A program made the translations under genes and the position numbers. From contig CASEBK010000035.1 of NCBI GenBank assembly GCA_949286115.1, positions 25,119 through 89,118 of the forward strand: DNA of 64,000 bases. The letters are read 5' to 3'. Of this stretch, positions 36,168 through 44,046 are shown in pieces. Position 1 is the stretch's first letter. Each line of letters opens with the position of its first letter. The notes under the pieces were generated by a model. The model did no database searches. It worked only from the letters and a program-made list of their open reading frames with translations, and was not told the DNA's origin. The DNA comes from an uncultured Veillonellaceae bacterium (GTDB lineage Bacteria > Bacillota > Negativicutes > Veillonellales > Dialisteraceae).

Positions 36168-36847
36168 CAGTCCCTCACCACGTAGCCGATGCCGCGAATG
36201 GTATGGATGTATTTCTGCCCAACTTTCTCATCGATCTTGCTGCGAAGATAGCGCACGTATACGTCTACAATGTTCGTATTGCCCACATAGCCATATCCCC
36301 ACACCTCTTCCAGGATCTGTTGGCGCGTGAGCACACGGTTTTTGTTCTTCGCAAGGAAGAGTAGCAGATCAAATTCCTTCTTCGTGAGATCGATGTACTC
36401 ATCGCCTACGCGCACTTCGTGGCGATCCGGAAAAATGAGGAGGTCGCGGATGGTGTACGACGGGTCCACGATGATAGCCGGCTCTTCATGTCGGCGAAGC
36501 GCCGCCCGGACGCGTGCTACGAGTTCCTTCGTCGCATAGGGCTTGGCCAGGTAGTCGTCCGCTCCCGCGTCCAGAGCGTGCACTTTCGCATCTACGCTGC
36601 CGTTCTCCGACAGGTAGATCACCGGGAGCGAGCTCACTCCCCGTACTTTTTCCAGAATGCTGTGCCCATCCTTGAGCGGCGCGTCCGGATCCAGAATGAT
36701 CAGATCGACCTGTCTCTGCCCCGCCAGATCCACCGCTGATTCTCCCGTATTGTCCAGGAGGCAGGTGAAACCTTCCGCTTCCAGCTTCATCTGCAGGAAA
36801 TGTCCCACGCTTTTATCGCTTTCAATGATCAGTATACAGTTTCTCAT
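36167..36847 (-). CDS. OmpR-family response regulator, orphan, altered acidic pocket
   Basis: A 226-residue response regulator with a receiver domain (1-120) and an OmpR-type winged helix (about 128-226, ending HTIRGIGYVVRD). The phosphoacceptor is D53 in IILDPDAP, with S80 and K102 at the expected switch positions. The metal-binding acidic pair, usually ED or DD, reads E9-S10, so one ligand is lost. No histidine kinase gene is adjacent; the gene is followed directly by rnmV. It may be phosphorylated weakly or act without phosphorylation. GGAGGGG precedes the ATG. Confidence 0.88.
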   Translation of the reverse strand: MRNCILIIESDKSVGHFLQMKLEAEGFTCLLDNTGESAVDLAGQRQVDLIILDPDAPLKDGHSILEKVRGVSSLPVIYLSENGSVDAKVHALDAGADDYLAKPYATKELVARVRAALRRHEEPAIIVDPSYTIRDLLIFPDRHEVRVGDEYIDLTKKEFDLLLFLAKNKNRVLTRQQILEEVWGYGYVGNTNIVDVYVRYLRSKIDEKVGQKYIHTIRGIGYVVRD

Positions 36848-36944
36848 GATCCCCTCCTGAAGCCCTCGCCGCGAGGCGCTTTTCTTTCCCTTTTCCGGCT
36901 CATGATCTCCAAAATATTTTTATTTTCTAATCTTTCTTAATCCT

Positions 36945-36972
36945 ATGATAACATACCCGCACAGAGAATCAA
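36945..36972 (-). promoter_or_regulatory. Promoter of the response regulator-rnmV-rsmA operon
   Basis: TTGATT (36967-36972), 16-nt spacer ending in TGT, and TATCAT (36945-36950, extended). The roughly 90-nt leader contains the inverted repeat CCTCG-CGG-CGAGG (36864-36876) close to the ribosome site. Confidence 0.5.
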
Positions 36973-37006
36973 ATATGTCTTCGTGCTCATCCAATGGGAA
37001 GCAAAC

Positions 37007-37031
37007 GAAAAGCACCCGCCGCAGCGGATGC
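37007..37031 (-). terminator. Rho-independent terminator of the Panacea/membrane-protein operon
   Basis: GCATCCGC and GCGGGTGC on the minus strand (37012-37019 with 37024-37031, one G-U pair), followed by TTTTCGTTT. Confidence 0.7.
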
Positions 37032-37046
37032 CTTTTTAAGAAAAGA

Positions 37047-37841
37047 TCATGCTCCGGCGGAGAGCACCGCACGCAGCCAGTCCGCCAGAAGCGGCCGCGT
37101 CGCCGAGAGGTCGAAGAGCCACGCCGCCCCGGCCATCGCAAGGAGCGCGAGGAGCAGGACATTGCCCCACACGTAGACCGTATGGAAACGCTTGTCTTCG
37201 GTCCCGATCATGCTCCGAATGAACGACATGAGAAGCGCCAGCAGATTGAAGAGCCCCACCGCGAGCAGAAGCGTCATGCCAGACAGACGATAGACCGTAG
37301 CCTTCTCGATATTTTCCAGCACGGAGGCAGACCAGCCGATGCCTGCAAAAAATGCCGCCAAGATGGCTGCGACGATGCCAACCGCTGCCATCGACTCCCG
37401 CTGGAAACGTCCCATCTGCTCCCGGACGCGGTCTGCCGCCTCTGCCGCCACGCCGGCTTTGCCGATCATAGCCGCCGCCTGCCGCTCCCTCAGCTCTGCT
37501 GAAGCATCCAGGTACCCCAGATGTGCGGTCTCCAGAGAAACGAAATCGGCCAGTTTCCGCAGGTCCGCCGCATACCGGCTTTTCTGCGCTTCCCGGTCAG
37601 CGCAGAAAAGCCGCAGATTCTCCGCCAGCGTATCCGTGCTCCGGTCGCTGCTCCGATGGATCTCGGACAAACGGAAGAAGACCCGAGACGGCTCAGGCAC
37701 AAATCCGCCGAGAAAGATCTCCTGAAAAGCCGCATCATACTTTGCCGCTTCTTCTTCATTGAAACGAAGGACCGTCCAGGACAGCGCATCCAGCACTCGG
37801 TCGAGCGCTTCCATTTTACAGTCTTCATTGTTCATCCGCAT
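37047..37841 (-). CDS. Membrane protein paired with Panacea gene; candidate toxin
   Basis: A 264-residue protein with a soluble, helical, charged N-terminal half (about 1-145) and three hydrophobic segments in the C-terminal half (about 150-168, 187-208 and 222-244). I do not recognise its family. It starts 3 nt after the Panacea-domain gene and shares its promoter and terminator. Panacea antitoxins are known to pair with many unrelated toxins, including membrane proteins, so a membrane-depolarising or abortive role is the working inference. The ATG at 37841 has a GGGGG site; the third codon is another possible start. Confidence 0.7.
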   Translation of the reverse strand: MRMNNEDCKMEALDRVLDALSWTVLRFNEEEAAKYDAAFQEIFLGGFVPEPSRVFFRLSEIHRSSDRSTDTLAENLRLFCADREAQKSRYAADLRKLADFVSLETAHLGYLDASAELRERQAAAMIGKAGVAAEAADRVREQMGRFQRESMAAVGIVAAILAAFFAGIGWSASVLENIEKATVYRLSGMTLLLAVGLFNLLALLMSFIRSMIGTEDKRFHTVYVWGNVLLLALLAMAGAAWLFDLSATRPLLADWLRAVLSAGA

Positions 37842-37844
37842 CGC

Positions 37845-38273
37845 TCATTCCCCCGTCCGTATCTGTTCTTTGGAAATCACCGCGCGGCTCCCCGTGCCGC
37901 CCCGAAATACCTTTGCCCACGGACGGCCCTCTTTTTTCGCGTCCCGCTCCAGGTAGCACGGATGGAGCGTGCTCCGCTTCTCAATGACCTCATCGGCCGT
38001 CTTTTTTTCCTCCCCGGTGAAGACGTCCGCCGTCTCTGACTTCAGATACAGCGGAGACGCGCCCGCCGTACAGTACGCATAGTATACCGCCGGCACTACC
38101 GGACCACAGGGCCACGCCTCGAAATCATCCTCAAAGCAGGGCGCATCGAACGCCGTGTAGAACGCCCGCTGCAGTTCGTAGAGGATCTTCTGCAGTTTCC
38201 AGTTATTGATGGGAGTGCCCTCCTCCGCGCACGCATTGAGCACATACCGCGCCGCTGCCATCGCATCTCTCAC
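37845..38273 (-). CDS. Panacea (DUF4065/SocA-like) domain protein, candidate antitoxin
   Basis: A 142-residue protein made almost entirely of a Panacea domain: KLQKILYELQRAFYTAF at 26-42 and FEAWPCGPVVPAVYYAY near 51-67 are the family signature (LQKLLYY..., F-AW-yGPV-p-vY). This domain neutralises toxins in SocAB and PanAT systems. The GTG at 38273 was chosen for GGAGGAGG at 8-nt spacing; an ATG lies four codons later. First gene of a two-gene operon; toxin-antitoxin order (antitoxin first) fits. Confidence 0.82.
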   Translation of the reverse strand: MRDAMAAARYVLNACAEEGTPINNWKLQKILYELQRAFYTAFDAPCFEDDFEAWPCGPVVPAVYYAYCTAGASPLYLKSETADVFTGEEKKTADEVIEKRSTLHPCYLERDAKKEGRPWAKVFRGGTGSRAVISKEQIRTGE

Positions 38274-38312
38274 GGCCGCCTCCTCCTTTCTCCGTTTTCT
38301 TTCCTTATTCGT

Positions 38313-38321
38313 ATTATAGCA
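38313..38321 (-). promoter_or_regulatory. Extended -10 promoter of the Panacea operon
   Basis: TATAAT (38313-38318) preceded by TGC, 40 nt before the GTG; no good -35, since the terminator of the upstream gene occupies that position. Confidence 0.55.
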
Positions 38322-38324
38322 CGC

Positions 38325-38347
38325 AAAAAGCCGCTCCGAAGAGCGGC
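38325..38347 (-). terminator. Rho-independent terminator of the 3D-domain gene
   Basis: GCCGCTC-TTCG-GAGCGGC, a perfect 7-bp stem with a stable UUCG loop, followed by TTTTTG. Confidence 0.9.
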
Positions 38348-38353
38348 CCGTCT

Positions 38354-39580
38354 TTACTGCACGAGGTACACGTTCACCCGGCGGTTGCCCCAGCCGTACG
38401 CCTGATCAAGGGTATCCACGCCCACGTCTACAGTCTGTCCGTTGATGCCGCCGCCGATGTCATCGGCCAGCGCATAGCCATAGCCTTCTATGAAAAGGAG
38501 GCTCCCCAGGGGAATGACGTTTGGATCGACAGCCACATGGCCTTTGCCTGCCACGTTGCCGCTGGCCGTCCGGCCTGTGCCGCCGCCATCATAGGGCGTG
38601 TAGGCAGTGGACTGCATGCGCATCACCTTTTTATATTCGCCCCGGAAGACCGGCGCGCTGCGGAGCTTCTGCCACACCGCCTCGTCGACCGTGCCGGTGG
38701 CTCTCATACCGCAGAAATTCTGAAATTCCCGGACCTTTGCCGCGGTGCCCCGTCCGTATACGCCGTCCATCGAGCCGGGCGCGAAACCGTGGAGCGTCAG
38801 GAGGTTCTGCAGATGGGCCACCCGAGGTCCCCGATCGCCTTCGCGAAGGGCACTCGAGGTCTTCGGCGTCTCCCGAAGGGCTTTCCAGGTTGTCTTATCG
38901 ATCTTTCCCGTCACGGAAAGTCCCCGTTCCTGCTGGAACGCCCGCACGGCCGAAGCAGTCTGGCTACCGTAAACGCCATCCGCCGCGCCGGAGAGATACC
39001 CTGCCTCATGGAGCTGCCGCTGCGCCTCTTTCACCGCACCGCCCCGGTCTCCCTGCGAAAGCGTCTCTTCGGAAGATGCGTTTTTCTCAAGAGCCTCTTT
39101 CGTCTTTTCATCGACGATGCCGGATACGGGCAGGTCTTTTGCTTTCTGGAACGCCCGCACCGCCGCGGCCGTCGCCGGGCCGTACAGGCCGTCGACCGCG
39201 CCTTTGAGGTATCCTTCGTCGATGAGCCGATGCTGACAGGCAGCCACGTCGGCGCCGCGGTTCCCTTCCGTCATGACGACGCCGCCCCCTTTGCGTCCGT
39301 CTCGGTCTTTCTCCTTCCGGATACGGCGGACCGTCTCATCGTCGGCCGCGCCCGTTGCGGCAAGACCGTGATCGGCCTGAAAGAGAGCCACCGCTCTGGC
39401 CGTAGTCGAGCCGTAGTCGCCATCCGCCGTGCGGGCAAAGTACCCTGCCTCTGCGAGCGACTGCTGCAGCTCCGTCACCGCCGCGCCGCTCATGCCCGTG
39501 CGAAGAGTCGCCGCCGGCGCTGTCTCCATGGAGAGGAGCCACAAAAGCGCCGCGCAGGCCCCGATGTATCGTTTCCGCAA
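38354..39580 (-). CDS. Exported 3D-domain protein with four peptidoglycan-binding repeats
   Basis: A 408-residue wall protein. A signal peptide covers about 1-24. Four PG_binding_1 repeats follow (about 25-87, 98-162, 175-240 and 248-310), each with the LQ-L-GY/F-DG-YG-T-AV--FQ pattern. The C-terminal 3D domain (about 318-408) has TAYTPYDGG, ASGN, VAVDPNVIPLGS, ADDIGGGI and VDV, the Asp set of the MltA/RlpA/YabE-type double-psi barrel. It is probably a lytic transglycosylase. The TTG at 39580 was chosen for GGAGG at 7-nt spacing and the basic start of the signal peptide. Confidence 0.87.
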   Translation of the reverse strand: MRKRYIGACAALLWLLSMETAPAATLRTGMSGAAVTELQQSLAEAGYFARTADGDYGSTTARAVALFQADHGLAATGAADDETVRRIRKEKDRDGRKGGGVVMTEGNRGADVAACQHRLIDEGYLKGAVDGLYGPATAAAVRAFQKAKDLPVSGIVDEKTKEALEKNASSEETLSQGDRGGAVKEAQRQLHEAGYLSGAADGVYGSQTASAVRAFQQERGLSVTGKIDKTTWKALRETPKTSSALREGDRGPRVAHLQNLLTLHGFAPGSMDGVYGRGTAAKVREFQNFCGMRATGTVDEAVWQKLRSAPVFRGEYKKVMRMQSTAYTPYDGGGTGRTASGNVAGKGHVAVDPNVIPLGSLLFIEGYGYALADDIGGGINGQTVDVGVDTLDQAYGWGNRRVNVYLVQ

Positions 39581-39605
39581 AAGAGTCACCTCCAAAATCT
39601 GTCTT

Positions 39606-39634
39606 ATTTTATCACCGCTTCCCATTTTTGTAAA
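39606..39634 (-). promoter_or_regulatory. Strong promoter of the 3D-domain gene
   Basis: TTTACA (39629-39634), 17-nt spacer ending in TGA, TAAAAT (39606-39611, extended -10). The rest of the gap to nth (39635-39795) holds a stray TTGACA near 39730 without a matching -10. Confidence 0.65.
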
Positions 39635-39795
39635 AATTTCGGGCATTTTCAAGGCTTTCGGCTCCACTTTTCCCGTTAAATCGGCACTATATATGTCAGG
39701 TGAGGCATCATCCTCTCTCTGTCCTGTCAAGATTGTCTACAGCATGCACTACTTTTCATTTCTCTGTCCGCGCAGAAAAGATACTTCGCTCCGCG

Positions 39796-39821
39796 CAAAA
39801 GCAGACCCCGAAGAGCCTGCT
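39796..39821 (-). terminator. Rho-independent terminator of trxB-nth
   Basis: Imperfect GC stem (39800-39808 with 39813-39821, UUCG-type loop, G-U pairs) followed by TTTTG. Confidence 0.65.
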
Positions 39822-39831
39822 TCTTCATTCC

Positions 39832-40467
39832 TTATTCTTTTGGCGCGCTCGGACAGACATCCCGCAGGAAGCAGCCTGCACAGTCCGGCTTCCGCGCGTG
39901 ACACACTTTGCGGCCATGCCAGATGAGCCAGTGATGCGCCGCGGACCAGTCCTCCATGGGAATGGCCTTCTGCAGCCCCTCTTCCACTTCAAGAGGCGTC
40001 TTTCCCACGGCAAGCTTCAGCCGATTCGACACGCGGAAGACATGTGTATCCACTGCGATAGCCGGATAGCCCCAGAGCACGCTCCGCACCACGTTTGCCG
40101 TCTTGCGTCCCACGCCGGGCAGTTTCGTGAGCGCCTCAAAATCCTGAGGCACCTCTCCGCCGTATTCGTCAAGAAGCATGCGGCAAGTACCGAGAAGGTG
40201 CTTTGCCTTCGCGTGATAGAGCCCGCAGTCGCGGATCTCGTTTTCCAGCTCCGGCAGAGTGAGCGCGATCATCTTCTCCGGACTGTCGAGCCGCGGGAAT
40301 ATCCGCTGAGTGATAACGTTCACCCGAGCGTCCGTGCACTGCGCGGAGAGCATCACCGCCACGAGGAATGTGAACGGATTGGTATAATGAAGCGCCGTCT
40401 TCGTCTCCCCGTAGACTTCTTTCAGCCGCCGGAGCTGCTCCTGCCGGAGCGCTTTCGTCATCCTCAT
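39832..40467 (-). CDS. nth: Endonuclease III
   Basis: A 211-residue DNA glycosylase/AP lyase that removes oxidised pyrimidines. Helix-hairpin-helix LPGVGRKTANVV with catalytic K122, catalytic D140 in VDTHV, and the 4Fe-4S motif C189-x6-C-x2-C-x5-C205 are all present. The ATG overlaps the trxB stop as ATGA, so the two are probably coupled; the ribosome site is weak, which fits coupling. Confidence 0.96.
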   Translation of the reverse strand: MRMTKALRQEQLRRLKEVYGETKTALHYTNPFTFLVAVMLSAQCTDARVNVITQRIFPRLDSPEKMIALTLPELENEIRDCGLYHAKAKHLLGTCRMLLDEYGGEVPQDFEALTKLPGVGRKTANVVRSVLWGYPAIAVDTHVFRVSNRLKLAVGKTPLEVEEGLQKAIPMEDWSAAHHWLIWHGRKVCHARKPDCAGCFLRDVCPSAPKE

Positions 40468-41381
40468 GCGTGCATCAGCAGGTACTCATGAGCGGAGAGC
40501 GCCGCTGCTGCCCCCTCTCCTGCGGCGATGATCACCTGCTTGTACGGGCCGTCCGTCACGTCCCCTGCGGCGAAAAGCCCCGGCACATTGGTACGGCCTT
40601 CCTTGTCCGTCACGATCTCACCGGCACGGTTCATCTGCACTTCTGCGGGAAGGAATCCGTTATTCGGAATGCCCCCCGCTTCGACGAAGCAGCCCTCCAC
40701 GGGGATCGTCTCCGTCTCGCCCGTTTCTGTATACTTCACCGTCACCGATTCGATCTTCTTCGTCCCTTCGATGCGTTCCGGTACGCAGCCGATGCGCACG
40801 TCGATGTTGTCATGCTCCTGCATGCGTTTCACGAGGATCTCCTGCGCACGGATGCGGCTCCGCACGAGGAGGTAGACCTTCGGGCTGATCGCCGCGAGCT
40901 CGATGGCCGCCTGTACCGCGCTGTCTCCTCCGCCCACTACGGCGACGGTCTTATTGCGATAGAAGGGGCCGTCACAGGTGGCGCAGTAGCTCACGCCGCG
41001 GCCGGTGAACGCCGCTTCGCCCGGGATGTCCAGCGTGCGGCTCCGCTTGCCTGCGGTGACGATGCACGCTTTGCCGACGATATCCTGCCCATCGTCCAGA
41101 TGCGCCGCGAAAGTGCCGTCTTCCTGCCGGGTGAGCGTCTCCACCGAAGCCGTCTCGAAATCCACAGGATACTGACGCACGTGCGCTTCCATCTTGTCCG
41201 CCAGCTCGAATCCGGAAATAGACGGGAATCCCAGATAGTTTTCGATCTCGCTGGTGAGCAGGATCTGCCCGCCGAAGTCTGTCGTCACGACGACCGCACG
41301 GAGCTCCTTCCGCGCCGCATACATGGCCGCGTTCATACCGGCCGGGCCGCCGCCGATGATGATGATGTCATACGCTTTCAT
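40464..41381 (-). CDS. trxB: Thioredoxin-disulfide reductase
   Basis: A 305-residue flavoprotein that reduces thioredoxin with NADPH. FAD motif GGGPAGMNAAMYAAR (10-24), redox pair CATC at 133-136, NAD(P) motif VGGGDSAVQAA near 150, and FAAGDVTDGPYKQ near 277-289. GGAGG precedes the ATG. First gene of the trxB-nth operon. Confidence 0.95.
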   Translation of the reverse strand: MKAYDIIIIGGGPAGMNAAMYAARKELRAVVVTTDFGGQILLTSEIENYLGFPSISGFELADKMEAHVRQYPVDFETASVETLTRQEDGTFAAHLDDGQDIVGKACIVTAGKRSRTLDIPGEAAFTGRGVSYCATCDGPFYRNKTVAVVGGGDSAVQAAIELAAISPKVYLLVRSRIRAQEILVKRMQEHDNIDVRIGCVPERIEGTKKIESVTVKYTETGETETIPVEGCFVEAGGIPNNGFLPAEVQMNRAGEIVTDKEGRTNVPGLFAAGDVTDGPYKQVIIAAGEGAAAALSAHEYLLMHA

Positions 41382-41425
41382 GGCCTTCCTCCTTCTATAT
41401 TGAAAAATTTCGTTTTGCTGTATCT

Positions 41426-41454
41426 ATTATATCGGATGAAGACGAAATCCGCAA
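41426..41454 (-). promoter_or_regulatory. Promoter of trxB-nth
   Basis: TTGCGG (41449-41454), 17-nt spacer, perfect TATAAT (41426-41431). A 7-bp inverted repeat, ATTTCGT (41407-41413) and ACGAAAT (41442-41448), flanks the -10. Confidence 0.6.
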
Positions 41455-41459
41455 CGGCT

Positions 41460-43097
41460 TCAGAAGTCCGCGCCGTCCCGCTCGCCGATGAATTCTCTCA
41501 GGATGGAATGATCCGGCACGACATTCTCATCGAGCTCCTCGAAAGGCATGAGAAACGTGAGGAGCCGCTGCGCGTCCGCATACTGCGGGCTTTCTCTGCC
41601 GATCGCCCTGAGGAGGGGCATCGCCTTTTTCTTCAGCACGGGGAGCTCGTAGAGGAGCGCTGTATTGAAGATGACATCCGCCCGGCCCTGGAAGAGGAAG
41701 ATGTTCTCCTCCTCGCCGCGGCGCACGCGGTTCCACGAGGCGAGCGTCGTCTCCGCGTCCATGCCCCGCGTACGGGCATCCCTTACCATGCGCCGAAGCA
41801 GGCGTGTATCCGTGGTGGAGATGCGGTTGTGATTGTTGATGGAGAGCTGCGTCAGCGCCCCCAGATAGATGTGCATGCACTGGTAACCCGGCACGAAATG
41901 GGTGAGCTCCGGATTGAGGCCGTGCAGCCCTTCCACCAATACGGGCTGATCCGGGCCGAGCTGAAACTCTTCTTCGCTCCAGCTCTGCTTTCCGGTCCTG
42001 AAATCGAAACGAGGCAGACGGATGCGCCGCCCTTCAAGAAGCTCGCCCATGAGTTTTTGAAAAAGATCCACGTCGAGCGCGTCCAGATTCTCATAATTGA
42101 CTTCCACGCCAGGCACGCGCTCTTTGTAGAAATCATCGAGAGAGACCATCACGGGCTTCACCCCGTTTACCCAGAGATGCACGAGGAGCCGATTCATGAA
42201 CGTCGTCTTTCCCGCTGACGACGGTCCGGCGATGCACACCATACGGATCTTCGGCTTGCGCCCGCAGATCTCATCGGCCAGATGGCCCAGACTTTTTTCG
42301 TGGCGCGCCTCCGCCATGGCGATGAAATGACGGATATCTCCATTGTCGATGGCCTTATTCAGCTCCGTCACGTTGTGACAGCCGATGATCTCGCCCCACT
42401 CCTCCGCCTCGAGGAAGACCTTCGCAAAGAGCGGCTCCTCCTGATACGGCCCGACGGCATGCTCTCCTTCGTCGGGAAAGCGCAGCAGGAATCCCGGCGC
42501 GTACGGCGAGAGACAAAACGCATGGATGCAGCCCATGTGCGGCAGCATGGGACCGAAATAATAATCTGTCACATCCCCCGCGCGGTACACGCCGATCTGC
42601 ACGAATCCCCGCGCCTCGAGAAGATCCGCCTCGGCCTCGCATCCCTTTGCCCGAAGGAAGCGCACCACGTCGCAGCAGTGGAGCATCACCTGGCGGATAG
42701 GACGCGCCTCAGCCGCGATGGCCCGCATGGCCTCCTCGAGCCGGGCGAGCTCTCCAGCCCGCGGGATGTGCCCGTCGGGAAAGCGGCAGTAGAGCCCGCT
42801 GCCCAGCGAATGTTTCACCTGCACGTCCGCTTCCGGTCCGTACACCTCCTTCACCGCCGACACGAGGAGCATGATGAGCGTCCGCTGATACGCCAGGTAT
42901 CCCGGCTTCGATGCGAGCGGCACCCACCGGACCGTTCCGTCCCCAGGAAGCGGCGTCTGGAAATCAAGGATCTCTCCGCCGCAGTCCGCGAGCACCGCCT
43001 CTTCAGAGATGGCTTCCCCGTGGAGCTGCCGCCACAGATCGCCCGCCGTACTTCCCGTCGGCAGGGCAAAAGTCTGCCCTTCACAAAAAATATTCAT
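41460..43097 (-). CDS. Uridine kinase-like nucleoside kinase with N-terminal TGS/ThrRS-like domains
   Basis: A 545-residue protein: TGS-like domain (about 1-65), a region resembling the editing domain of threonyl-tRNA synthetase (about 66-235, with HSLGSGLYCRF and MLHCCDVVRF), and a P-loop phosphoribulokinase/uridine kinase domain (about 280-545, Walker A GPSSAGKTT at 291-299, SLDDFYKER near 322). This architecture is a known bacterial nucleoside kinase family, also seen in Thermotoga; the substrate is not fixed. The ATG at 43097 has GGGGG at 8-nt spacing; a GTG three codons upstream overlaps that site. Confidence 0.85.
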   Translation of the reverse strand: MNIFCEGQTFALPTGSTAGDLWRQLHGEAISEEAVLADCGGEILDFQTPLPGDGTVRWVPLASKPGYLAYQRTLIMLLVSAVKEVYGPEADVQVKHSLGSGLYCRFPDGHIPRAGELARLEEAMRAIAAEARPIRQVMLHCCDVVRFLRAKGCEAEADLLEARGFVQIGVYRAGDVTDYYFGPMLPHMGCIHAFCLSPYAPGFLLRFPDEGEHAVGPYQEEPLFAKVFLEAEEWGEIIGCHNVTELNKAIDNGDIRHFIAMAEARHEKSLGHLADEICGRKPKIRMVCIAGPSSAGKTTFMNRLLVHLWVNGVKPVMVSLDDFYKERVPGVEVNYENLDALDVDLFQKLMGELLEGRRIRLPRFDFRTGKQSWSEEEFQLGPDQPVLVEGLHGLNPELTHFVPGYQCMHIYLGALTQLSINNHNRISTTDTRLLRRMVRDARTRGMDAETTLASWNRVRRGEEENIFLFQGRADVIFNTALLYELPVLKKKAMPLLRAIGRESPQYADAQRLLTFLMPFEELDENVVPDHSILREFIGERDGADF

Positions 43098-43151
43098 AAT
43101 GCGCACCCCCGTTCTAAAACATTTTATCTTTCGTTCCTTCTATCTGTATGA

Positions 43152-43157
43152 TACAAT
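43152..43157 (+). promoter_or_regulatory. Extended -10 of the yccA promoter
   Basis: TACAAT preceded by TGA in the divergent gap between the nucleoside kinase and yccA; no convincing -35. The minus-strand promoter of the kinase was not resolved. Confidence 0.4.
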
Positions 43158-43216
43158 AAAATTAAGAATAATAAAAAAAGAAATTACTGTCATGTATGAT
43201 GAAAGGAGAATCTTCT

Positions 43217-43924
43217 ATGAATCCCTATGAAAATGCCGAGACCATGAGCCGCGGGCTGTCTATCAATATGCCCGGCCTCATGAAGGACGTGTACGCCTGG
43301 ATGGCCATCGCGCTCCTCATCACGGGCTTCACCGCCTATCACGTATCAGAGAGTCCCTTCCTGCTGTCGCTCCTCTTCACGAGCAAGCTCAGCATGTGGG
43401 GCCTCATCATCGCCACCGTCGCGCTCGTGTGGCATCTTTCCTCGGCAGTCTCCCGCATGTCCCTGCGGGCGGTCACCACGGTCTTCCTCGTGTATTCTAT
43501 TCTGAACGGTCTCACACTGGCCTCCGTGTTCATCGTCTATACGACGACTTCCATCGCGAGCGTCTTCTTCGTCACCGCAGGGACTTTCGCTGTCATGTCC
43601 GTCTATGGAACGATGACGAAAGCCGATCTCTCCCGTATGGGCAATCTCTGTCTGATGGGGCTCTTCGGTCTCATCCTGGCGACGATCGTCAATTTCTTCT
43701 TTGAAAATTCCTTCTTCGAACTGCTCATCTCCTATGCGGGCATCCTCATCTTCACGGGGCTCACCGCCTACGACACGCAGCAGATCCGCCGTATCGCCGA
43801 GACTCACGACACGGGCGCCACCGACGCAGGTCAGAAGATCGCCATCATGGGCGCGCTCTCCCTCTACCTCGACTTCATCAATCTCTTTCTCTACCTGCTC
43901 CGCATCGCAGGTGACCGGAGATAA
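43217..43924 (+). CDS. Bax inhibitor-1/YccA family membrane protein
   Basis: A 235-residue protein with seven membrane segments between about residues 20 and 232. The family stretches are visible: YAWMAIALLITGFTAY near 26-41, GLTLASVFIVYT near 97 and YDTQQIRR near 184-191, ending ALSLYLDFINLFLYLLRI. The family includes YccA (FtsH modulator) and BI-1 calcium channels. AAAGGAG at 43201-43207 sets the ATG at 43217; the frame extends 7 codons upstream. Confidence 0.9.
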   Translation: MNPYENAETMSRGLSINMPGLMKDVYAWMAIALLITGFTAYHVSESPFLLSLLFTSKLSMWGLIIATVALVWHLSSAVSRMSLRAVTTVFLVYSILNGLTLASVFIVYTTTSIASVFFVTAGTFAVMSVYGTMTKADLSRMGNLCLMGLFGLILATIVNFFFENSFFELLISYAGILIFTGLTAYDTQQIRRIAETHDTGATDAGQKIAIMGALSLYLDFINLFLYLLRIAGDRR

Positions 43925-43927
43925 GAG

Positions 43928-43968
43928 AATATCCCGCTCCTCACGAAACGAGGGGCGGGATATTTTCC
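43928..43968 (+). terminator. Rho-independent terminator of yccA
   Basis: A 15-bp stem (43928-43942 with 43950-43964, one wobble pair) with a 7-nt loop, followed by TTCC; directly after the yccA stop. Confidence 0.75.
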
Positions 43969-43991
43969 TATCTTCTTTTCCGCGTGCAGGA

Positions 43992-44027
43992 CACGCAAAA
44001 AGCCCGGAAATCACTTTCCGGGCTTTT
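43992..44027 (-). terminator. Rho-independent terminator of leuS
   Basis: A perfect 13-bp stem, 43998-44010 with 44015-44027, with T-runs at both ends; it can act on both converging transcripts. Confidence 0.88.
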
Positions 44028-44046
44028 ATTCTTATCCGTTGTGATT

